From the NCBI GenBank assembly GCA_046590195.1, contig JBKJTP010000147.1, positions 1 to 37,847 of the forward strand: a stretch of DNA of 37,847 bases, read 5' to 3'. The translations under genes and the position numbers were made by a program. Under the pieces are notes generated by a model. It searched no databases and was not told where the DNA came from. It saw only the letters and a list, made by a program, of their open reading frames with translations. Shown one piece after another: positions 33,220 through 37,847 of the stretch. Source of the DNA: JBKJTP01 sp046590195. Lineage in GTDB: Bacteria; Bacteroidota; Ignavibacteria; Palsa-1295. Every line of letters starts with the position of its first letter. The first letter of the stretch is position 1.

Positions 33220-33294
33220 GGCGCCTCATAACATAAGCCGCAAATTAACGTAATTTCGCTGGACAGTATTCCTCTCCTCAATACACACATCATT

Positions 33295-34227
33295 ATGGAG
33301 ATCGCGTTAAGCGCTGATTCTATCGTTAAGACCTTTGGCAAAGGCACAAAGGCCGTACATGCTTTGCAGGGCGTGACGCTCAATGTCGAACGTGGGCAGA
33401 TCTTCGGATTGCTCGGCCCGAATGGCGCCGGCAAGACCACGCTGATCAAATGCGTCCTCGGCATCGTCTTCACTAATGGCGGCCGCGGCACCGTGCTCGG
33501 TAATCCTTTCGGCTCGATCAAGGCCAAGGAGCACATCGGCTATCTGCCGGAGAACCACCGCTATCCCCTTCACCTGACCGGAGAGCAAGTCCTCTCCTAT
33601 TTCGGCAAGCTCTCGGAAGTCCCGAAGCCGGTGCTCGAACAGCGCATCACGGAGACGCTTGGCTTGGTCGGCATGACGGACTGGCGCAAGACGCTGATCC
33701 GCAAGTACTCTAAAGGTATGATGCAGCGGCTCGGGCTCGCCCAGGCCTTGCTCAACGATCCGGAGCTTATTATGCTCGACGAGCCGACCGATGGCGTCGA
33801 CCCTGTCGGCCGCAAAGAGATCCGCGATATTCTTGTCCATCTCAAGAACCAGGGCAAGACGATCTTCCTCAATTCACACCTACTTTCGGAAGTCGAGCGC
33901 ATTTCGGATCGCGTGGCGATCATGAACAAAGGCGCGGTTGTCCGGGAAGGTACCGTTTCTGAGCTCACACTCACACAAAACGTCTTTGATGTTCGGGTCT
34001 CTCCTGAATTCACACACGCGGCGGACGAGGTTTTGTCCCGAACCGCAGCCCACATGGGCGAAGGCGTCTTCGAGGTCCGCTGCAACACGATCAACGAACT
34101 GAACGAGATGCTCGACCAGCTCCGCTCGCGCGGCGTCCTGATCGAAAGCATCAATCCACGCCGCTCGTCTCTCGAGGATCTCTTTATCAAGATGATCGGT
34201 GGAACGGGAGAGGTTGAACACCGCTAA
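33295..34227 (+). CDS. ABC transporter ATP-binding protein (ABC-2 type exporter)
   Basis: This 310-residue ATPase has a Walker A GPNGAGKT (41-48), a degenerate signature YSKGMMQRLGLAQALL, a Walker B LIMLDEPTDGVD and the switch His in LNSHLLSEVERISDR. About 85 C-terminal residues form an accessory domain, as in NatA/CcmA-like exporters. With the permease encoded 46 bases downstream it forms an efflux-type ABC-2 transporter; the substrate is unknown. Hand counts of several 60-base rows in this pair tend to C over G on the coding strand, unlike the + strand genes of the left arm. This fits an arm replicated from the other side. Confidence 0.93.
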   Translation: MEIALSADSIVKTFGKGTKAVHALQGVTLNVERGQIFGLLGPNGAGKTTLIKCVLGIVFTNGGRGTVLGNPFGSIKAKEHIGYLPENHRYPLHLTGEQVLSYFGKLSEVPKPVLEQRITETLGLVGMTDWRKTLIRKYSKGMMQRLGLAQALLNDPELIMLDEPTDGVDPVGRKEIRDILVHLKNQGKTIFLNSHLLSEVERISDRVAIMNKGAVVREGTVSELTLTQNVFDVRVSPEFTHAADEVLSRTAAHMGEGVFEVRCNTINELNEMLDQLRSRGVLIESINPRRSSLEDLFIKMIGGTGEVEHR

Positions 34228-34234
34228 TCCGGGT

Positions 34235-34269
34235 AATTAAGAATTAAGAAATAAGAATTAAGAATTAGG
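34235..34269 (+). repeat. Five-copy 7-bp tandem repeat before the permease start
   Basis: Units are AATTAAG, AATTAAG, AAATAAG, AATTAAG and AATTAGG in tandem, ending 4 bases before the permease ATG at 34274. The last unit forms the only purine-rich ribosome-binding-like stretch (AGGGG). Copy-number change would alter the leader. Confidence 0.85.
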
Positions 34270-34273
34270 GGAT

Positions 34274-35122
34274 ATGAAATTCGCAGCTATTATTGAAGAG
34301 ACGTTCAGGGAGGCCAAGTCGCGTAAGACGATCGTCGGCTTTGCTATCTTCTCGACCATCGTGATCGTGCTCACATTCCTTGTGCTGCAGATGGATGCAG
34401 TGCAAGCCGGATTGCAGGAGCAATTCAAGACGCCGCCGCCTGGCAAGCATGATGGCCCGCCGCAGTTCGCCGGACTCGCCGTTACAGTGCTCGAGTGGGT
34501 CTGGATCGTCATCTGCTACATGCTCTTCTTCATGACGATCGCGGTTGGCGTCTTCTCTACTGCCAGCTTCATGACGAGCATGATGGAGAAAGGCAACATC
34601 GATCTCTTGCTCTCGAAGCCTGTGCCGCGCTGGATGTATATCATGGGTAGATATACAGGCGCGATGATGATCGTTGCGATCGAGATCGTTTACTTCATCT
34701 TTGGCATGTGGCTCGCGGTCGGCATCTCACTCGGGCAATGGGAGACGAAATTCCTCGCGTCGCTCTTCTTTATTCTCATTGGCTTTGCGGGTATCTATTC
34801 TGTCGTGACTTTGGTCTCGGTGATCACACGCTCTGCGTGGTTCGCGATCATCATCGGCATCGCAGTTTATTTCTTGTCGGGAATGCTGGCGATCGGCACC
34901 TTCCTCGATAAGCTCTTTACTGGCGGTGACTCGGGCGGCGTCTTCGGCGCAGTATCGAAGGTGCTCTACTACATCTTGCCACAAGCACCCGAGCTCTCCG
35001 ACAACATGCGCTACGCCATCACCGGCGAACCGATACAATGGACGCCCGTATTCCTGACGCTGCTGCTCGTCGGCGTATATCTTTCGTTGTCATCGTATCT
35101 TTTTTCAAAGAAGGAGTTTTGA
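34274..35122 (+). CDS. ABC-2 type transporter permease
   Basis: This is a 282-residue membrane protein with about six helices: near 20-37, 70-95, 135-160, 165-185, 190-210 and 255-275. An extracytoplasmic loop follows the first helix (QAGLQEQFKTPPPGKHDG). The segment MTSMMEKGNIDLLLSKPVPRWMYIMGRYTG is characteristic of ABC-2/NatB-type permeases. It is the second gene of a two-gene operon with the ATPase and presumably forms the channel dimer. The stop is 21 bases from the first arm of an inverted repeat that may terminate the transcript. Confidence 0.9.
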   Translation: MKFAAIIEETFREAKSRKTIVGFAIFSTIVIVLTFLVLQMDAVQAGLQEQFKTPPPGKHDGPPQFAGLAVTVLEWVWIVICYMLFFMTIAVGVFSTASFMTSMMEKGNIDLLLSKPVPRWMYIMGRYTGAMMIVAIEIVYFIFGMWLAVGISLGQWETKFLASLFFILIGFAGIYSVVTLVSVITRSAWFAIIIGIAVYFLSGMLAIGTFLDKLFTGGDSGGVFGAVSKVLYYILPQAPELSDNMRYAITGEPIQWTPVFLTLLLVGVYLSLSSYLFSKKEF

Positions 35123-35143
35123 GACTTGACACCGCACTTCCCC

Positions 35144-35304
35144 TGTAGCGGCGCGGTTCCCGCGCCTGGTGGCGACGAGAATGCGATCCACGTCTACCTC
35201 GAACTCTGTGAAGATACGAATTGCGGGTTGCGGCAGTTGACGAACGCAGAGACAGACGACCAATTCTTTGCATCCCGACCAGGCGCGGGAACCGCGCCGC
35301 TACA
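35144..35304. repeat. REPIN-like inverted pair of GTAG palindromes
   Basis: A 27-bp sequence at 35144-35170 recurs as a perfect inverted copy at 35278-35304, 107 bases apart. Each copy begins with T-GTAG and contains its own perfect hairpin GGCGCGG-TTC-CCGCGCC. A GTAG tetranucleotide next to a small palindrome, doubled in inverse orientation, is the layout of REP doublets (REPINs) that are mobilised by RAYT-type transposases. It lies between convergent genes, with 4 bases between it and the RecA-like stop. The 107-base interior has no gene. No target-site duplication is evident. Confidence 0.8.
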
Positions 35305-35308
35305 CTGA

Positions 35309-36403
35309 TTACGTGACCAAGGGCTCATAATTATTCCGATGCACCGCATACTGATTCATCGTCTGCTTCCCTACCGCTGAATTCACACACACCAATTTTC
35401 CATCCATCGAATACACACCTCCATCTACAAGTTCTTGCGGCAGATCGATGTCGTCGTGTACCGTATCGTGGATCTCATCAGACGAAAGCTTGCCTGTCAG
35501 CTCATCATCCGCAGGAGCACACCGCTTCCGCACTCCTTCAAAATACTCCTTTCCGCTTTCGCCGGTTGTGGCATAATACTCCTCTTCATTCTTATGCGTC
35601 GAGCCGACGGGCTTCGCGTATTCGAGCTTTGAGAAGATCGCCTGATCAAGCACTTGGTCGGCTTGCATGCGCAGCGATGCCATGGGCCCGCGCGACTGCT
35701 TCTCGACCTTACGCTTCGATTCCTGCGAGAAGACGATGATGGTGCAGCCCATATCGCGAAGCTCAGAGAGCTGGAAGACGAGGTCATCGCGGTGGCGCGC
35801 CGTGCGGGCGGAGAACTCGAAGGAGTTCACGATCACGATCGAGGCCATGGTCGTCTTGAGCTGGCTCTTGATCTCCGCAAACTCCTTGTTGAACCCGCCG
35901 GAAGGCACATGGTACATGAACAGGTTATCGTTCTTGGCTGGGTTGTCGCGGAGATACCTGTCTCTTTTCACACACCAATCCTGAGCTCCGGGCCATAAAC
36001 CCATGACCTCGTTTTGGATACGGTCGCGAGTTTCAGCCGTATTGATGTACAATACCTTCGGGTGCTCGGTCACATCCTCCGGATTGTACGGCCAGGGATC
36101 GGCTTCGCGGATCTCGTTGCGGCTGAGCTCCATTCCGAGCTTCAGGCTGTGCCCGATGGCATCCTGGCGATTGCTACAGCAGATGATATTGATGCCGCCT
36201 CGGCGAATCGAGGTGTTCGGGCGGGTACTCGATCTCCAGATCGTGGCAGGCACATAATAGGGCTGGGCGTCCTGAATGAGATCGGAAACACGTTCAAATG
36301 GCACGCGGTCAGCGAGTTTAGGGGTCGGCATAGGAGGTTGTAGATGTGTCCCGGACGGGACGAATGGTGGGATCGGCGCATCAAAGCGAACCAGGCGGTT
36401 CAC
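35309..36403 (-). CDS. Orphan RecA/DnaB-fold protein with degenerate ATPase motifs
   Basis: This 364-residue protein has a P-loop-ATPase-like core. A strand-loop at 69-90 (GGINIICCSNRQDAIGHSLKLG) stands where a Walker A would be but lacks the GxxxxGK[ST] residues. A second strand at 187-197 (ASIVIVNSFEF) has Asn where the Walker B Asp is expected. TIIVFSQES (221-229) resembles the RecA/DnaB sensor strand ending in Gln. An N-terminal Pro-rich region and an acidic C-terminal segment flank the core. It may be a catalytically dead scaffold or regulator. The start is GTG (36403) behind a good Bacteroidota promoter; ATG 36331 is an alternative. No recognised family. Confidence 0.75.
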   Translation of the reverse strand: MNRLVRFDAPIPPFVPSGTHLQPPMPTPKLADRVPFERVSDLIQDAQPYYVPATIWRSSTRPNTSIRRGGINIICCSNRQDAIGHSLKLGMELSRNEIREADPWPYNPEDVTEHPKVLYINTAETRDRIQNEVMGLWPGAQDWCVKRDRYLRDNPAKNDNLFMYHVPSGGFNKEFAEIKSQLKTTMASIVIVNSFEFSARTARHRDDLVFQLSELRDMGCTIIVFSQESKRKVEKQSRGPMASLRMQADQVLDQAIFSKLEYAKPVGSTHKNEEEYYATTGESGKEYFEGVRKRCAPADDELTGKLSSDEIHDTVHDDIDLPQELVDGGVYSMDGKLVCVNSAVGKQTMNQYAVHRNNYEPLVT

Positions 36404-36421
36404 GCACTCAAACTATTCGTG

Positions 36422-36452
36422 CAAATATACGAAATTTTTAGTCGAAAGTCAA
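36422..36452 (-). promoter_or_regulatory. Bacteroidota-type promoter of the RecA-like gene
   Basis: On the - strand a TTGA (36449-36452) is separated by 19 bases from TATATTTG (36422-36429). This fits the Bacteroidota -33/-7 promoter (TTTG/TTG, 19-21 bases, TAnnTTTG) better than any other site here. Transcription would start near 36416, about a dozen bases before the GTG start. Confidence 0.65.
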
Positions 36453-36499
36453 TCCTTTCTCGGAAAATGTTAATAAATAATTAAGAAGAGATTGGTTTT

Positions 36500-36634
36500 A
36501 TGACGCCTATACGCACATTGAAAAGGAACTACCAAAAGAACAGTATTGCTCTCTCTCCGTTGAATACGGCCTACGCAAGTCCCTTTGCTCAGCCGCCCAT
36601 ATCGATCTCCCTAGAGATCTCGCTTGTGTCTTAA
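36500..36634 (+). CDS. Possible 44-residue protein, uncertain
   Basis: An ATG-to-TAA frame of 44 codons precedes the kelch gene by 10 bases. It has no hydrophobic helix, no recognised motif and no clear ribosome binding site (weak AAGAGA). It might be a leader or chance; listed only because it fills the gap in front of the kelch gene. Confidence 0.2.
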   Translation: MTPIRTLKRNYQKNSIALSPLNTAYASPFAQPPISISLEISLVS

Positions 36635-36644
36635 TTTCTTAGTG

Positions 36645-37847
36645 ATGCTTATGATCGACCTGCTAAACGGCTCACGCCGTCTCGCTATTCTATTCGTTCT
36701 TGTTCTTTGGGGTTATTCTGAAGCTAATGCCCAGATCACATCTACGACGAATCAGACGAAGATCGTCGGACCTGATGGCAAAGCGGTCACGATCGCCGCG
36801 CCGAGCGGAATGGCGAGCGATGCTGTCGTTACGCTTCCAGGCACAACAGGCACACTGATAACTGTAACCGGCACTCCAGCAGATGGCGACGTGATGACCT
36901 ACAGCTCAGGTGCACCGCAATGGCAAGCGCCAAGTGGCGGGAGTGGAATGCCCACTGGTGCTATCGTCGGCTTCTCAAGCAGCGCAGCACAGAGCGGATA
37001 CACGTATACGAACGTGTCTCAATCAACAGGAAGCGGCTGGAGCGCAAAGGCGTCGATGCCTACGGCGAGATACTCACTCACCTCCTCTGAATCAGGTGGC
37101 AAGATCTATGTGATTGGAGGCCGCAACGATATTAACTACTTCTACACCGTTGAGGAGTATGATCCGACCACGGACGCCTGGACAGCAAAAGCAGCGATGC
37201 CGACGGCGAGATATGGGCTTACATCCTCTGAAGCCGGCGGCAAGATCTACGCAATCGGGGGCCTTGATTTTGGTGGCTCCCTCAACAGCGTCGAAGAGTA
37301 CGATCCGGCAACGAACGCGTGGGCGGCAAAATTAGCGATGCCGACCGCGAGATACGGGCTGACCTGTTCTGAATCAGGTGGCAAGATCTACGCGATCGGT
37401 GGCTATAATGGTGCCTACCTCAACACCGTCGAAGAATATGATCCGACAACAAACAGTTGGGCTGCAAGAGCAGCGATGCCAACCTCCAGAAGCGACCTTG
37501 CCTCCTCTGAGTCGGGCGGCAAAATTTACGCAATTGGGGGCAATGTATCAGGATTTGCTGACTGGATCAACACCGTCGAAGAGTACAATCCGGCAACTGA
37601 CACATGGACAGCAAGAGTAGCGATGCCGACGGCGAGACGGTATCTTACCGCCTCTGAATCAGGGGGAAAGATCTACGTAACTGGGGGCGATGCGGGTGGC
37701 CCTGTCAATACGGTCGAAGCGTACGATCCGATAACGAACGCCTGGACGGCGATGCTAGCGATGACGACGTCAAGGTATGGGCTTACCTCCTCTGGGTCAG
37801 GCGGCAAGATCTACGCGATTGGGGGCATTAATTTTGGTGGCCACCTC
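36645..37847 (+). CDS. Secreted kelch-repeat protein, 3' end outside window
   Basis: The frame runs open from ATG 36645 (or 36651) to the window edge, 401 codons, with no stop. A signal peptide (RRLAILFVLVLWGYSEANA-Q) is followed by a Thr/Ser-rich beta segment (TLPGTTGTLITVTGTPADGDVMTYSSG). Six kelch units then follow, each about 46-50 residues, of the form MPTARYGLTSSESGGKIYAIGG...NTVEEYDPTTNAW; the last unit is cut by the edge. Kelch units form a beta-propeller used in binding. A T9SS sorting domain is expected at the missing C-terminus given the organism, but is not seen. Shorter + strand frames starting at 36910, 37114 and 37378 are shadows in another frame. Confidence 0.88.
   Translation, partial: MLMIDLLNGSRRLAILFVLVLWGYSEANAQITSTTNQTKIVGPDGKAVTIAAPSGMASDAVVTLPGTTGTLITVTGTPADGDVMTYSSGAPQWQAPSGGSGMPTGAIVGFSSSAAQSGYTYTNVSQSTGSGWSAKASMPTARYSLTSSESGGKIYVIGGRNDINYFYTVEEYDPTTDAWTAKAAMPTARYGLTSSEAGGKIYAIGGLDFGGSLNSVEEYDPATNAWAAKLAMPTARYGLTCSESGGKIYAIGGYNGAYLNTVEEYDPTTNSWAARAAMPTSRSDLASSESGGKIYAIGGNVSGFADWINTVEEYNPATDTWTARVAMPTARRYLTASESGGKIYVTGGDAGGPVNTVEAYDPITNAWTAMLAMTTSRYGLTSSGSGGKIYAIGGINFGGHL

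Noticed and set aside
35144..35304. The inverted repeat as an insertion sequence or classical MITE
   Set aside because: No transposase, no target-site duplication in the flanks, and each arm has its own GTAG hairpin, which fits a REP doublet better.
1..37847. CRISPR arrays, rRNA operons, prophage or toxin-antitoxin modules
   Set aside because: No regularly spaced identical repeats with unique spacers were seen, no rRNA sequence, and no phage structural, integrase or cas genes. The kelch and heptamer repeats are coding or contiguous.

Overview
The window looks like chromosomal DNA of a free-living member of the Bacteroidota/FCB group. The evidence is a C-terminal type IX secretion (T9SS) sorting domain, an OmpA protein with PD40 repeats, and several Bacteroidota-type promoter -7 boxes (TAnnTTTG) in front of operons. 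Shine-Dalgarno sequences are generally weak. The mixture of traits and a GC content near 50% by eye would fit a Kapabacteria/Ignavibacteria-like lineage, but that placement is inference.

Left arm (1-8760, all genes on +): the end of a TPR protein with a terminator; a small cytosolic histidine-kinase-like protein with a degenerate ATPase domain, followed by an NtrC-family sigma54 activator; a 49-residue lmo0937-type membrane protein with a strong ribosome binding site and a near-sigma54 promoter; an Mla-like lipid transport operon (permease, ATPase, MCE protein); and a membrane sensor kinase with a REC-TPR response regulator, closed by a terminator.

Centre (about 8.76-8.91 kb): a 28-bp site with the 11-6-11 layout of a XerCD dif site lies exactly where the gene strand switches from + to -. 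This suggests the replication terminus.

Right arm (8.9-33.0 kb, all protein genes on -), read from its promoter end: an OmpA/PD40 protein; the conserved translation operon rimP-nusA-infB-rbfA-truB-ribF plus a biotin carrier protein; then a surface-polysaccharide cluster. The cluster holds a glycosyltransferase-methyltransferase fusion, two more glycosyltransferases, an O-antigen polymerase/ligase, a DegT aminotransferase, an initiating sugar transferase, a T9SS FG-GAP-like protein, a WbpB-like dehydrogenase, a WbpD-like acetyltransferase and a sugar epimerase. The dehydrogenase, aminotransferase and acetyltransferase together resemble a route to a diacetamido uronic acid or similar amino sugar. 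A tRNA-Cys (on +), a small lipoprotein and an SDR oxidoreductase lie upstream of the OmpA gene.

Far right (33.0-37.8 kb): an extragenic palindromic repeat block, a two-gene ABC export operon on + with a 7-bp tandem repeat between its genes, a REPIN-like pair of GTAG-type palindromes, an orphan RecA-fold protein with degenerate Walker motifs on -, and the start of a secreted kelch-repeat protein running off the end. No CRISPR array, rRNA, insertion sequence with transposase or prophage was seen.
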